From positions 2,728,001 through 2,792,000 of the forward strand of contig OZ241991.1 of NCBI GenBank assembly GCA_965204095.1: a stretch of DNA of 64,000 nt. The letters run 5' to 3'. Position numbers and translations under genes: made by a program. Positions 17,635 to 26,450 of this stretch are shown piece by piece (the first letter of the stretch is position 1; each line of letters starts with the position of its first letter). The stretch comes from JAPPLB01 sp965204095. GTDB taxonomy: Bacteria; Acidobacteriota; Terriglobia; Bryobacterales; UBA6623. The notes under the pieces are model-generated. The model saw only the letters and a program-made list of their open reading frames with translations, made no database searches and had not been told where the DNA came from.

Positions 17635-18918
17635 ATGCGCCAACTTCGACGAAACATCAGCATCACCGTTGCCATGCTTCTCGGCTGTGCGGTTCTGCCG
17701 ACGTGTTTTTCGGCTCAGTCCGTCGATGCAGCCAAACTGCACGACGAATCCATCGTAGTGGACGGCCACGTTCACATCATCACGCCGGTCTTCCATCAAG
17801 GCATCGACCCGTGGAAGGTCCAGGAAACCGGCCTCTTCGACTACGCCCGCGCCAAGCAAGGCGGCCTTGATGTCGTGGTGCACAACGTCTACATCGAGGA
17901 CCCCTACAACAACTACAACTATGCGGTCAAGCAGGCCTGCCGACTGATCGAGATCTTCTATCGCGTGCTCGACGCCAACTCCGACAAGATGGAGCTGGCC
18001 CTCACTTCCGCCGACGTGCGCCGCATCGTCGCGAAGGGCAAGATGGCCGCGATCCTGGCGCTCGAAGGCGGCTTCGACACCGAGGGCGATCTCGATGTCT
18101 TGCGGCTGTTCCACCGGCTGGGCGTCCGCATGATTCAACCCATCAGCCACAACACGACCAACGCCTTTATGGACGCGGGACTTGGGATCACGAAATGGGG
18201 AGGACTCACCGAACAGGGACGCCGGGTCATCTCCGAGATGAACCGTCTCGGCATCTTGATCGACTTGTCGCATGCCACCGACGAGGCCAAGCTTCAGATC
18301 ATCGAGGCGAGCCGCGCGCCCGTCGTAGGCAGTCATCACGGCCTGCGCCGCTTCGTGGAGCATAAGCGAAACCTTTCCGACGAAGTGCTCAAGGCCATGG
18401 CGGCCAAGGGCGGACTCATGGGCATGCACTCGAGCTCGGGGTACATCGGAGTGAAGCTCGCCGAATGGCGGAAGGCCCGATCCACCGTTAGCGCAGGGAG
18501 ATCGTCTGTGCCGAGGCTGCGCCACCTCATCGAGGGATTCGAGTTCCATCGCCCTGCTTACGAAGACTTCGGAGCCTACATCGACAAGCTCGACGCCAAG
18601 ATGCACGACCGTTGGAACAGCGGCGGCTACGGCACTCCTTGGCGTGAAGCGCACCGCAAGGCGATCGAGGCCGGCCGGCCGTTGCCGACCGTAGACGACT
18701 GGGCGGAACTGGTCGACTACGTTGTCGAGAACGTGGGAGACAGCCATGTCGGGATCGGTCTCGATCTGATGAGCGGCCCCAATATCGTCGACTTCGACGC
18801 CACCGGATACGGCCGCCTAACCGAAGCTCTCCTCAAGAAGGGCTACAGCGAGCAACGCATGAAGAAGATCCTGGGTGAGAATTGGCTGCGGCTGTTCGAC
18901 CAGGCCAAGGCGCCCTGA
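17635..18918 (+). CDS. Membrane dipeptidase family protein (peptidase M19)
   Basis: The 427-residue protein has a signal peptide (residues 1-27, VAMLLGCAVLPTCFSAQ). The M19 renal-dipeptidase-like barrel follows: an N-terminal metal motif, ALEGGFDTEGDL with the bridging Glu, MIQPISHNTTN, LIDLSHATDEAK, and PVVGSHHGLRR. The C-terminal ILGENWLRLF block is also typical. M19 enzymes hydrolyse dipeptides or beta-lactam-like substrates with a binuclear zinc centre. The first metal motif here reads DGHVHI rather than the usual HxD pair, an unusual substitution. GGTAGG lies just upstream of the ATG. It is monocistronic in appearance. Confidence 0.87.
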   Translation: MRQLRRNISITVAMLLGCAVLPTCFSAQSVDAAKLHDESIVVDGHVHIITPVFHQGIDPWKVQETGLFDYARAKQGGLDVVVHNVYIEDPYNNYNYAVKQACRLIEIFYRVLDANSDKMELALTSADVRRIVAKGKMAAILALEGGFDTEGDLDVLRLFHRLGVRMIQPISHNTTNAFMDAGLGITKWGGLTEQGRRVISEMNRLGILIDLSHATDEAKLQIIEASRAPVVGSHHGLRRFVEHKRNLSDEVLKAMAAKGGLMGMHSSSGYIGVKLAEWRKARSTVSAGRSSVPRLRHLIEGFEFHRPAYEDFGAYIDKLDAKMHDRWNSGGYGTPWREAHRKAIEAGRPLPTVDDWAELVDYVVENVGDSHVGIGLDLMSGPNIVDFDATGYGRLTEALLKKGYSEQRMKKILGENWLRLFDQAKAP

Positions 18919-19072
18919 TAACGTTGGAGCAGATCGATCCGGGGGGCTCAGGTCCCCAAGCCTTGTGTGTCGAGACGACCGACAAATGGGATGGAGTCGG
19001 CTACAGCTAGCCGAACCCGTGACACACTACGATTTCCTCCGCTATAGGAAATAGCCATCCACGGAGGCTATC

Positions 19073-19852
19073 GTGAAGTTCCTCAAATACCTCCTCGGTG
19101 GCATCGCTGCCCTGCTGCTCGGCGTTGCGCTTCTCGTCTGGCTGGTCCTTCGGGGCATCCAGCCGCTCGAAGACGGCGTCGAGCTCGCCAACGGCAATGT
19201 CATCATCACGGCGGACGACTGCAACGGACCCATCCAGTGCGCCGCCTATCTCTTCCGGCTTCGGGATGGTGGGTTCGGTCTCATCGATGCCGGGTTGGAC
19301 CCCGAAGCCAAGGCCATTCGAACCGCGCTGGTGAGGTTGGGCAAGAGCGGCGACGACATCCGCGCCATCCTGTTCACGCACTCTCATGGCGACCATACCG
19401 GGGGCGCCCGAGCGTTTCCCCATGCGGAGATCTATCTGCTGGAACGGGTGAATCTGACCCCCGACGGCGCCGGAATGCGCCCATCCCCGGAAGGGCCGGA
19501 CACCGTTCACGGGATCGCCGTTACCCGCCGGCTGTCCGACGGAGAGCGATTGGACTTGAACGGTACGACCGTCGAGGTCTTCGCATTGCCCGGACACACC
19601 GCGGACAGCGCCGCTTTCCTGGCGCACGGCGTCCTCTTCTTTGGTGACAGCGCAGCCGCAAGTTCCGCCGGAACCATCTCGCCGGCGCCCCCGATCTATT
19701 CCGTCGACCGCGAGCGGAACCAACGAGAGTTGCGCGCACTGGCCGGCCGTCTCCGGAGCCGTCGGAACGAGATTCACCACATGGCGTTCGGGCATCAGGG
19801 ACCACTCGCCGGAATCGAGCCTCTCCTGGAGTGGGCGGACCTGGAAGAGTAG
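19073..19852 (+). CDS. MBL-fold metallo-hydrolase, membrane-anchored
   Basis: The 259-residue protein has an N-terminal transmembrane anchor (about 8-27, LGGIAALLLGVALLVWLVL). A metallo-beta-lactamase domain follows with the HxHxDH motif (H103, H105, D107, H108 in FTHSHGDHTGG), a GHTADS histidine, a late aspartate (FFGDSAA) and a C-terminal GHQG histidine. This is a complete set of zinc ligands. The start is GTG 19073 with GGAGG 5 bases upstream. Substrate unknown. Its last 19 bases form part of a 62-base sequence that is duplicated after the hicBA cassette immediately downstream. Confidence 0.88.
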   Translation: MKFLKYLLGGIAALLLGVALLVWLVLRGIQPLEDGVELANGNVIITADDCNGPIQCAAYLFRLRDGGFGLIDAGLDPEAKAIRTALVRLGKSGDDIRAILFTHSHGDHTGGARAFPHAEIYLLERVNLTPDGAGMRPSPEGPDTVHGIAVTRRLSDGERLDLNGTTVEVFALPGHTADSAAFLAHGVLFFGDSAAASSAGTISPAPPIYSVDRERNQRELRALAGRLRSRRNEIHHMAFGHQGPLAGIEPLLEWADLEE

Positions 19853-19895
19853 GAACACGGCCGCAGTTTTTCTGCGATCATCTTTTGCAGTGAGC
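19834..19895 (+). repeat. Direct repeat, left copy, bracketing the hicBA cassette
   Basis: These 62 bases cover the 3' end of the MBL-fold gene and its trailer. They recur at 20805-20866 with a single mismatch. They contain a small CGCAG-TTTTT-CTGCG hairpin, which the mismatch weakens in the right copy. Confidence 0.95.
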
Positions 19896-19967
19896 TTGGG
19901 AAGTGGGCGGGTCCCCTGACTTACCATGTCGATATGATAGGTGTAACAGAAAGTAGGAGGTTGCAGC

Positions 19968-20498
19968 ATGCATTTCCAGATCCGGGGCGTCTCATTCTCC
20001 ATCACGCCGGACGCCGTGCTGCGCGCAACGCAGAACATTCCCCCCAACGCAGTTGATGGCCGCAACAAGTATTTCGTCTCGCTCCACAACAAGCACTTCC
20101 CGATCAAGCAGGTCATCCGGCTCGTCACCGGATTGCCGCCCGTGAGTTTCACGGCGCAGGATGCCCACAGAATTCTTTACCGTCTGGGGTTCAACATCTC
20201 CGAGCGAACCCCAAACATGGCGCCGCCGAACGCCGAAACGCCGCTGCCTGCGCTCCGGGAAGCCACAGCCCAGGGCGACGAGCCACTGCGGCTGCTGGTG
20301 GTGTTCGAGAGAGACGAGGACGGTTGGGAAGTGGCAAGCTGTCCGACCTTGCCGGGCTGCCACAGTCAGGGGCGGACGCGGGACGAAGCGCTCGACAACA
20401 TACGCGAGGCGATCAGGGGCTACTTGGCAAGCCTGCGCGAGCACGAGGTCACACCGCCGGCCTCATCCGAGTACCAGGTCGTCGAGGTGCAAGCGTAA
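19968..20498 (+). CDS. hicB: HicB-type antitoxin with an extra N-terminal domain
   Basis: The 176-residue protein is a two-part fusion. Residues about 95-172 form a HicB antitoxin fold (LRLLVVFERDEDGWEVASCP, TLPGCHSQGRTRDEALDNI). This partially degenerate RNase-H-like domain neutralises the HicA toxin. Residues 1-77 form an additional domain (GRNKYFVSLHNKHFPIKQVI, RLVTGLPPVSFTAQDAHRIL). It resembles the N-terminal head domain of ScoMcrA-like proteins, an identification made from pattern memory only. A strong AGGAGG precedes the ATG. hicA starts 2 bases after the stop, so order is antitoxin-toxin, the reverse of classical hicAB. The pair sits in an insertion bracketed by direct repeats. Confidence 0.85.
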   Translation: MHFQIRGVSFSITPDAVLRATQNIPPNAVDGRNKYFVSLHNKHFPIKQVIRLVTGLPPVSFTAQDAHRILYRLGFNISERTPNMAPPNAETPLPALREATAQGDEPLRLLVVFERDEDGWEVASCPTLPGCHSQGRTRDEALDNIREAIRGYLASLREHEVTPPASSEYQVVEVQA

Positions 20499-20500
20499 GG

Positions 20501-20722
20501 GTGGCGCGGCTACCCGTCATCTCGGGAGACGATTTCTTCGCAGCGGTAGCGCGGATCGGCTTTACGCGTGATCGGATCCAAGGCAGCCACATGATTCTGA
20601 TCGGGCCAACCGGTCGTCGGCTCTCGGTTCCCAGACACCGGGAACTGGGCCGTGGCCTGTTGAGAGCGCTGATCCGCGACGAAGGCCTGACGCGCGAAGA
20701 GTTTCTCGAGATTCTCCGCTGA
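20501..20722 (+). CDS. hicA: HicA-type mRNA interferase toxin
   Basis: The 73-residue protein has the double-stranded RNA-binding-like HicA fold: an ISGDDFFAAVARIGF helix, then GSHMIL with the catalytic histidine (about residue 30), and RRLSVPRHRELGRGLLRALI. HicA toxins cleave mRNA when unbound. The start is GTG 20501, two bases after the hicB stop. The gene is too short and too late-starting to be called from a longer overlapping frame that begins at 20324. It appears intact. Confidence 0.88.
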   Translation: MARLPVISGDDFFAAVARIGFTRDRIQGSHMILIGPTGRRLSVPRHRELGRGLLRALIRDEGLTREEFLEILR

Positions 20723-20804
20723 TTCATGTACCCGCTATTTCCCTATTCCCCTGGGAGGCCTTGAGAAGACTCTCACTCCGGGCCCCTCAGGCGAACCGGC
20801 CCAA

Positions 20805-20866
20805 GGCGGACCTGGAAGAGTAGGAACACGGCCGCTGTTTTTCTGCGATCATCTTTTGCAGTGAGC
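20805..20866 (+). repeat. Direct repeat, right copy, bracketing the hicBA cassette
   Basis: Second copy of the 62-base sequence of 19834-19895. It includes the last codons of the MBL-fold gene as a non-functional tail. The next gene starts 8 bases later, so this copy restores what looks like the original MBL-gene/propeller-gene junction. Confidence 0.95.
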
Positions 20867-20874
20867 CCTTCAGC

Positions 20875-21852
20875 ATGCGCTTAGCTCTGTTGTTCGCCGT
20901 CGCCTCCCTACCTCTTGCCGCCCAAGACACGCTGCTCCTCGTCTCGCAAAAGGCTGCGAGCACTGTCGGCTTCTATACCTGGGAGGGACAGCTCCTCGAT
21001 ACCGTCCAAGTCGGCAGGCATCCCCACGAGATGGCGCTCTCCCGCGACGGACGCTACGCCTACACCACCGACAACGGCACCATGGCGATCGAAGTCGCCG
21101 GCGAGGGCGGCAACACGGTCTCGATCATCGACCTCAAAGAACGCAAGCGCATCGCGCAGGTTTCACTCGGCAAGTATCATCGCCCGCACGGGATCGATGT
21201 GAATCCGGTGACTGGCGATCTTCTCATTTCGTCCGAGAATCCCGACCAATTGATCGTTGTCGACGTGAACCGGAAGAAGGTCACGCGCACTTTCGACACC
21301 AAGGGGCGTACCTCACACATCGTCACTTGCGATGCCCAGGGCGAATGGGCCTATGTCAGCAATGCGCGTTCGTCGAACGTCGCGGCGATCCATCTCAAGA
21401 CGGGCGAAACCATCCTCATCTCCGCGGGCGATCGGCCCGAGGGCAGCGTACTGTCCAGCGATGGCAAGACGCTCTATGTGTCGAACCGCGACTCCAACGA
21501 GATCACCGCGATCGATACGGCGAAGAAAAAAATGGCATTCCGCATCGCGACCTGCCGCGAGCCCGCGCGGATCGGTTTGTCTTCGGATGACAGGACCCTC
21601 GTCTATTCCTGCATCTCCGATCAACAAGTCGGTTTCGCCGATGTCGCTTCCCGCAAGCAGGTTGCGCTCGTCGATCTCGAAGGCTCTCCGGTCTCACTGA
21701 CTACTTCTCCGGATGGCAAGCACGCCTTCGCGGGCGCGCAGGACCAGGACACCGTCTACGTCATTTCGATGGCTGAACGAACGATCACCAGGAAATTCAA
21801 GACGACGCCGGGCGCCGGCCCCGACCCGATCCGGCCTGTCCGCCGATGGTGA
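20875..21852 (+). CDS. YncE-like beta-propeller protein, secreted
   Basis: The 325-residue protein has a short signal peptide (LALLFAVASLPLAAQ). It then has repeated about-45-residue blades of the YVTN/YncE type: GRHPHEMALSRDGRYAYTTD, RPEGSVLSSDGKTLYVSNRD, and SPVSLTTSPDGKHAFAGAQD. These form a seven-bladed propeller expected to work in the periplasm or outside the cell as a binding platform. Its end overlaps the next gene by 7 bases, so the two are translationally coupled. Function unknown; association with the heme dehydrogenase suggests a common secreted oxidative system. Confidence 0.85.
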   Translation: MRLALLFAVASLPLAAQDTLLLVSQKAASTVGFYTWEGQLLDTVQVGRHPHEMALSRDGRYAYTTDNGTMAIEVAGEGGNTVSIIDLKERKRIAQVSLGKYHRPHGIDVNPVTGDLLISSENPDQLIVVDVNRKKVTRTFDTKGRTSHIVTCDAQGEWAYVSNARSSNVAAIHLKTGETILISAGDRPEGSVLSSDGKTLYVSNRDSNEITAIDTAKKKMAFRIATCREPARIGLSSDDRTLVYSCISDQQVGFADVASRKQVALVDLEGSPVSLTTSPDGKHAFAGAQDQDTVYVISMAERTITRKFKTTPGAGPDPIRPVRRW

Positions 21853-24800
21853 GAGCCCGCCGCCGTCGCGGCGCGGCCGGCGTCCGCTTCGCGCCGTCAC
21901 TGCTGGCGGCCTTGTTGACGTGGGGCTGCGCCGACCAAAAACCTCCGTATAGCCCCGAAGAAGCACTCGGCACGCTCCAGATCGAAGACGGCTTCCGTGT
22001 CGAGCTGTTCGCATCCGAGCCCGATGTCGCCGACCCCGTTGCCATCGAATTCGATGAATCGGGCCGTATCTTCGTGGTCGAGAATTCCGGCTATCCGCTC
22101 AACGTCGAAGGACGTGCCGGACGCATCAAGCTCCTAACCGACACGGACGGCGACGGACGTCCCGACCGAGCGACGCTCTTCGCCGACGGCCTTACAATGC
22201 CCACCGGCGTCATGGCCTGGAACGGCGGCATCCTGGTGACTGATGCTCCCGACGTGCTCTTCCTGGAGGATACGGACGGCGACGGCAGCGCCGATGTCCG
22301 GCGTGTAGTGCTTACCGGATTCCCGTTCAACAACCCGCAGCACACGGTGAGCAGCCCCCACTACGGGCTCGACAATTGGATCTATCTTTCGCACGAGGGT
22401 TTCAGCCGCTCGGCGGTGTTCGGTGACAAGTTTGGTGACCCGGGAAGCGAAATCCACTTTCCCGGCGTACCTGATTCACCGCGCCTCCCGGTCGAACGGC
22501 GCAGTGTCCGTTTCCGTCCGGATACATTTCAGATCGAGTACCTTGCAAACCCTTCGCAGTTCGGCCAGACCTTCGACCTCTGGGGACGGCTGTTCGTCCA
22601 TAGCAACTCGCGTCACCTGAGGCACGAAGTCCTCTCGCCGCGCTATCTCGAGCGGAACCCGCAGCTTCGTCTTGCGCGCCCGTTCGAAGAGATGTCCGAC
22701 CACGGCGCTCCCGCTCCAGTCTTCCCGATCACGGTCAACCCGCGCTTCGAACTGTTATCGGACGCCGGTCAGATGACATCGGCCTGCGGCCTCACGGTGT
22801 ATCTGGGCGGTTCATTTCCAGCAAACTTCGAAGGGGGGTCGTTCGTGGCGGAACCCGCCCACAACCTCGTTCACCGCGATATTTGGGAGCCGAACGGTGT
22901 CACCTTCAAGGCTCGTCGCGCCCATGTCGGCAGTGAGTTCCTGGCGTCAACCGACCGCTGGTTCCGCCCGGTGAATCTGTACATCGGACCGGATGGCGCG
23001 CTGTACCTGCTCGACTACTACCGGGAAGTCATCGAGCACCCGGAGTGGACAGCCGCCGAAACCTATGAATCACCGCAGCTCTATGACGGCAACGATCGTG
23101 GCCGGATCTATCGCATCGTTCCCGAAGACGGGCTGCCGTTCGCCGCGGGTCTCAGCCTTCGCGATGCCTCGGACGCCGAACTCGTCGAGAAGCTGTCGCA
23201 CGCGAACATCTGGTGGCGGCGAACGGCGCAGAGGTTGCTGGTCGAGCGCCGTAGCGGCGGATCAGTCGTTCTGCTGCGTGCCTTGGCCGAGGAACGGCCA
23301 TCGGCGGTGGCGCGCCTGCATGCCCTGTGGACCCTCGACGGCATGGGACGCCTCGACGACGACTTGATCTCATTGGCGCTCGATGACGACGAGCCGGGCG
23401 TGCGCGAGAACGCCATTCTGCTGGCCGAGCCGCGACTTCGCAAGTCGTCCACTCTCATCGCGAGGATTCTTCCTCTCACCCGCGACCCCGACCCCCGCGT
23501 CCGCTTTCAAATCCTGCTGACTCTCGGGGAGATTGACTCCACCGAAACCCGCCGAATCGCCGAGAAAGCCTTTTTCGCCGATATCCGCGATCCCTGGATG
23601 CGAGCCGCCGCGCTCACGCACTCTTCCATGCGCCCCGCCGGATTCTTGAGAAACGCTCTCCGGCGACCCGAATTGACAGATCGAGAAAGCGCGGAACACC
23701 GGGAGATCTTCGAGCAACTTGCCTCCCTGGCGGGCGCAGCGGGCAGCGAATCGGAGGTCGTCGACTCGGTCGGACAGATGGCTCGAGCCGGTCCGGAACG
23801 GCGATGGTGGCTCAGTGCCGTTCTCCATGGCATGGCAGCCGGCATCTCATCGAGAAGCGCTCCCTTGTCGATGTCGTCAGCGGCCCCGCTGCAGACATGG
23901 TTGGACTTCGCTGCACAGCCCGAAACAGACCTCCGAAGCCCGGCGATCCGTATCCTCGAGCAGATCGAAACGCCGCGGCTGCCGCCCCGCACTCTCGCCG
24001 CCGCGCTCGGGCGAGCCCAGGATCCCGACCTCGACCCCGAACTCCGAGCCGACTCGATCCGGCTGCTGGCGCTCGAACCGGATCCGGATGAGCAACAGTT
24101 GCAACGCTTGGTCGTGCCCGACGAGCCGGAAGCCGTCCAAGCCGCCGCCGTTCGCGCCCTTGCCCGCACGGATGGCGCGGGACTGACAACCTTCCTGCTC
24201 GCCAAATGGCGCGAACTGCCCCCGCAAGCCCGCAACGCCGCCAGCGATATCCTGGCGCAGGACGGCGAGAGCCTCGCTCTGGTGTTGAACAGGATCGAAG
24301 AGGGCGATGTCGAACCGTGGACGGTCCGCGGACGGCTCCGCAGGCGTTTGATCATGCATGACGATGCTCCCCTTCGCGAACGGGCCCGCCTGCTGATCAC
24401 GCGGCCCCCCGAACAAAGAAGGCGAGTGCTCGCGAAATACCGCGCCGCGCTCGATCAACAGGGCGACAGCGAGGCGGGCCGGCAGGTCTTCGAACGCGCC
24501 TGCTCGAAATGTCATGCCGTCGATGGAGTCGGCAAAGACGTCGGACCCGATCTGGCAACGGTCCGCACCCGCCCCGCGGAGTTCATCCTCAACGACATCC
24601 TCCTACCGAACCAGTCGATCGAGCCGCAATACCAGTCGTATATCGTGGAAACGAACGCCGGACGAATTCTGGAGGGAGTTCTAGGTCCCCCGAGCCCCAC
24701 GGTCGTGACGCTGCGCCGCGAAGGTGGCGAACAGGACATCATCAGCCGGGCCGACATCCGGGGCATGCGGTCCGCACAGCTCTCCGCGATGCCGGAAGAC

Positions 24801-24866
24801 CTCGAAAATCAGATCACGGTGGAAGAGATGGCCCATCTGATCCGCTTCATTCAAGCTCCGCCATAG
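21846..24866 (+). CDS. PVC-type heme-binding dehydrogenase (propeller + HEAT + cytochrome c), lipoprotein
   Basis: The 1006-residue protein has a lipobox-like LLTWGC near residue 28. An N-terminal sorbosone-dehydrogenase-like beta-propeller follows (about 40-430, EDGFRVELFASEPDVADPVA, LTDTDGDGRPDRATLFADGL), matching the Pirellula/Verrucomicrobium membrane-bound dehydrogenase domain. A HEAT-repeat-like helical region comes next (about 440-870). A C-terminal cytochrome c has the heme motif CSKCH (886-890), and a VGPDLATV, SIEPQYQSY block of the Pirellula-type heme domain. Such proteins are thought to oxidise sugars or alcohols and pass electrons to the attached heme. Substrate unknown. It overlaps the upstream propeller gene. 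Confidence 0.9.
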   Translation: MVRARRRRGAAGVRFAPSLLAALLTWGCADQKPPYSPEEALGTLQIEDGFRVELFASEPDVADPVAIEFDESGRIFVVENSGYPLNVEGRAGRIKLLTDTDGDGRPDRATLFADGLTMPTGVMAWNGGILVTDAPDVLFLEDTDGDGSADVRRVVLTGFPFNNPQHTVSSPHYGLDNWIYLSHEGFSRSAVFGDKFGDPGSEIHFPGVPDSPRLPVERRSVRFRPDTFQIEYLANPSQFGQTFDLWGRLFVHSNSRHLRHEVLSPRYLERNPQLRLARPFEEMSDHGAPAPVFPITVNPRFELLSDAGQMTSACGLTVYLGGSFPANFEGGSFVAEPAHNLVHRDIWEPNGVTFKARRAHVGSEFLASTDRWFRPVNLYIGPDGALYLLDYYREVIEHPEWTAAETYESPQLYDGNDRGRIYRIVPEDGLPFAAGLSLRDASDAELVEKLSHANIWWRRTAQRLLVERRSGGSVVLLRALAEERPSAVARLHALWTLDGMGRLDDDLISLALDDDEPGVRENAILLAEPRLRKSSTLIARILPLTRDPDPRVRFQILLTLGEIDSTETRRIAEKAFFADIRDPWMRAAALTHSSMRPAGFLRNALRRPELTDRESAEHREIFEQLASLAGAAGSESEVVDSVGQMARAGPERRWWLSAVLHGMAAGISSRSAPLSMSSAAPLQTWLDFAAQPETDLRSPAIRILEQIETPRLPPRTLAAALGRAQDPDLDPELRADSIRLLALEPDPDEQQLQRLVVPDEPEAVQAAAVRALARTDGAGLTTFLLAKWRELPPQARNAASDILAQDGESLALVLNRIEEGDVEPWTVRGRLRRRLIMHDDAPLRERARLLITRPPEQRRRVLAKYRAALDQQGDSEAGRQVFERACSKCHAVDGVGKDVGPDLATVRTRPAEFILNDILLPNQSIEPQYQSYIVETNAGRILEGVLGPPSPTVVTLRREGGEQDIISRADIRGMRSAQLSAMPEDLENQITVEEMAHLIRFIQAPP

Positions 24867-24998
24867 AGCAACTGGCGGCCTCCCGTTCATTCCACCCCTT
24901 GCTGGCTGTTGGCGCCGATGAAGGAGCAGGTGGAGCCGCAGCGCCTCTCCTGGAACCTTGTCTCTTGCGCCTGAGTTAGTCTGAAAGTTCTTCGCGAT

Positions 24999-26021
24999 AT
25001 GCCCCTGATCCTGAATCATCCTCTCGATATTCCCGCTGCCTGGCGAGGCTCCGAGTGGGAGTCCGACCAGTCGTGGCTTTATACGCTGCATCCGTCTGTC
25101 GTCAACGAACTCGGGGCCGCCCTCGACGCCGTCCGTGAGTCGGGTCGGCAGATGTTTCAGATCGAGCCGGACCACTTCCCCTTGCCTTCGTTCGCCGCCA
25201 GCCGGAAGCAATTGCTGGACGATCTGGAAGGCGGGCGAGGCTTTGCCTTGATTCGAGGTCTGCCTGTGAACGACTGTTCCGACAGCGACATCGCGATACT
25301 CTTCTGGGGTCTCGGCACCCATCTCGGCACGCCCGAACCGCAGGACGTGGCCGGCAACCTGCTTCACCACGTCCGCGACACCGGCCGTGATCTCTCCCAG
25401 GACGACATCCGCAAGTACCAGACCAACCAGGACATCCCTTTTCACAACGATGGCTCTGATATCTTCCTGTTGCTCTGTGTGCGGAACGCCAAGAGCGGCG
25501 GCAGCAGCCGCCTCGTAAGCTCGACCTCTGTTTTTAACGAGATGCTGAACCGCCGCCCCGACTTGGCCGAGATCCTTCAGCAGCCCTTCTACTTCGATGT
25601 CCGCGGACAGCAGCACGAAGGAGAGCTGCGGGCTCAGTGCGTGCCGATCTACAACTTTCATGAAAACCGCCTCAGCACGCTCCACAAGCGGTTCTATATC
25701 GAGTTGGCGCAACGCTTTCCGGAAGTGCCTCCAATGAGCAAACGGCAGATCGAAGCCCTCGACTTGTTCGACGCAATCTGCGCCGAGCCCGGTGTGTGCT
25801 TTGAGTTCGACATGCAGCCCGGGGATATCCTCGCGGCCAGCAACTACGACGTCTTGCACTGCCGGACTTCATTTGAAGACCATGATGATCCGGCTCACCG
25901 CCGCCACATGATGCGGCTCTGGCTCACCATCCCCAACGGCCGGCCCTTGCCCCCGGTCTTCGCCCGGACCCGGGAGTTCCGTCACAGCTATGCCCGGCGG
26001 GCCTCGGTGCAGGTGACCTGA
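24999..26021 (+). CDS. TauD/TfdA family Fe(II)/2-oxoglutarate dioxygenase
   Basis: The 340-residue protein resembles TauD-like oxygenases. It has GFALIRGLPV near residue 81, the HxD motif (H149, D151 in IPFHNDGSD), the distal histidine H287 (NYDVLHCRTSF) and R306 (MMRLWLTIP) for 2-oxoglutarate. Family members hydroxylate taurine, aryloxy acids, amino acids and related compounds. The substrate cannot be inferred. It lies 132 bases after the heme dehydrogenase gene on the same strand. The last 43 bases of the gene are duplicated after the following relE-xre cassette. Confidence 0.88.
   Translation: MPLILNHPLDIPAAWRGSEWESDQSWLYTLHPSVVNELGAALDAVRESGRQMFQIEPDHFPLPSFAASRKQLLDDLEGGRGFALIRGLPVNDCSDSDIAILFWGLGTHLGTPEPQDVAGNLLHHVRDTGRDLSQDDIRKYQTNQDIPFHNDGSDIFLLLCVRNAKSGGSSRLVSSTSVFNEMLNRRPDLAEILQQPFYFDVRGQQHEGELRAQCVPIYNFHENRLSTLHKRFYIELAQRFPEVPPMSKRQIEALDLFDAICAEPGVCFEFDMQPGDILAASNYDVLHCRTSFEDHDDPAHRRHMMRLWLTIPNGRPLPPVFARTREFRHSYARRASVQVT
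25979..26021 (+). repeat. Direct repeat, left copy, bracketing the relE-xre cassette
   Basis: The final 43 bases of the TauD-like gene, including its stop codon, recur at 26861-26903 with two mismatches. Confidence 0.93.
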
Positions 26022-26189
26022 ACGATCGATCACGAGTCCTCACTTCGGCCGCCGAAGCGGAGAGCAATAGCTCCAACGCCTGGATGACCGAAACGGCGGA
26101 ACAGGCGGCGCCACGGCACACTCAATAGTGAACGGCCAAGCTGTTTCCTTTAGAAGAACTCTTTGGTTGACTAATAGTAAACTACATTC

Positions 26190-26450
26190 GTGTACTCGGT
26201 AACCTATGCGGCCGAAGTGACGAAGATACTGGCGCGCTTGCCGCGCAACCTCGTCAAGCGGATCATCGAGAGGATCGAAGATGTCGCGGACGACCCTTAC
26301 CAAGGCCACCCGAATGTCACGAACTTGAAAGGTCGAGACGGCTACCGCTTACGAGTCGGTGATTGGCGAGTCATCTACGATCTGGACGACGACAACCAGG
26401 TCATGATCGTCTTGGTCATTGGACCACGAGGACAGGTGTATAAGAAATGA
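26190..26450 (+). CDS. RelE/ParE superfamily toxin
   Basis: The 86-residue protein shows a complete RelE-like fold: YSVTYAAEVTKILARLPRN, a middle VTNLKGRDGYRLRVGDWRVI strand pair with the Arg residues used for RNA contact, and a C-terminal RGQVYKK. The start is GTG 26190. Its stop overlaps the antitoxin start by 4 bases (ATGA), the usual coupling of toxin-first relE/higBA-like pairs. An AT-rich TTGACT/TAGTAAACTA region at about 26166-26185 is the likely promoter/operator. The cassette is bracketed by direct repeats derived from the upstream dioxygenase gene. Confidence 0.9.
   Translation: MYSVTYAAEVTKILARLPRNLVKRIIERIEDVADDPYQGHPNVTNLKGRDGYRLRVGDWRVIYDLDDDNQVMIVLVIGPRGQVYKK

Noticed and set aside
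19861..19895. Intrinsic terminator after the MBL-fold gene
   Set aside because: A 5-bp CGCAG/CTGCG hairpin whose T-tract is in the loop, not after the stem; too weak to call.
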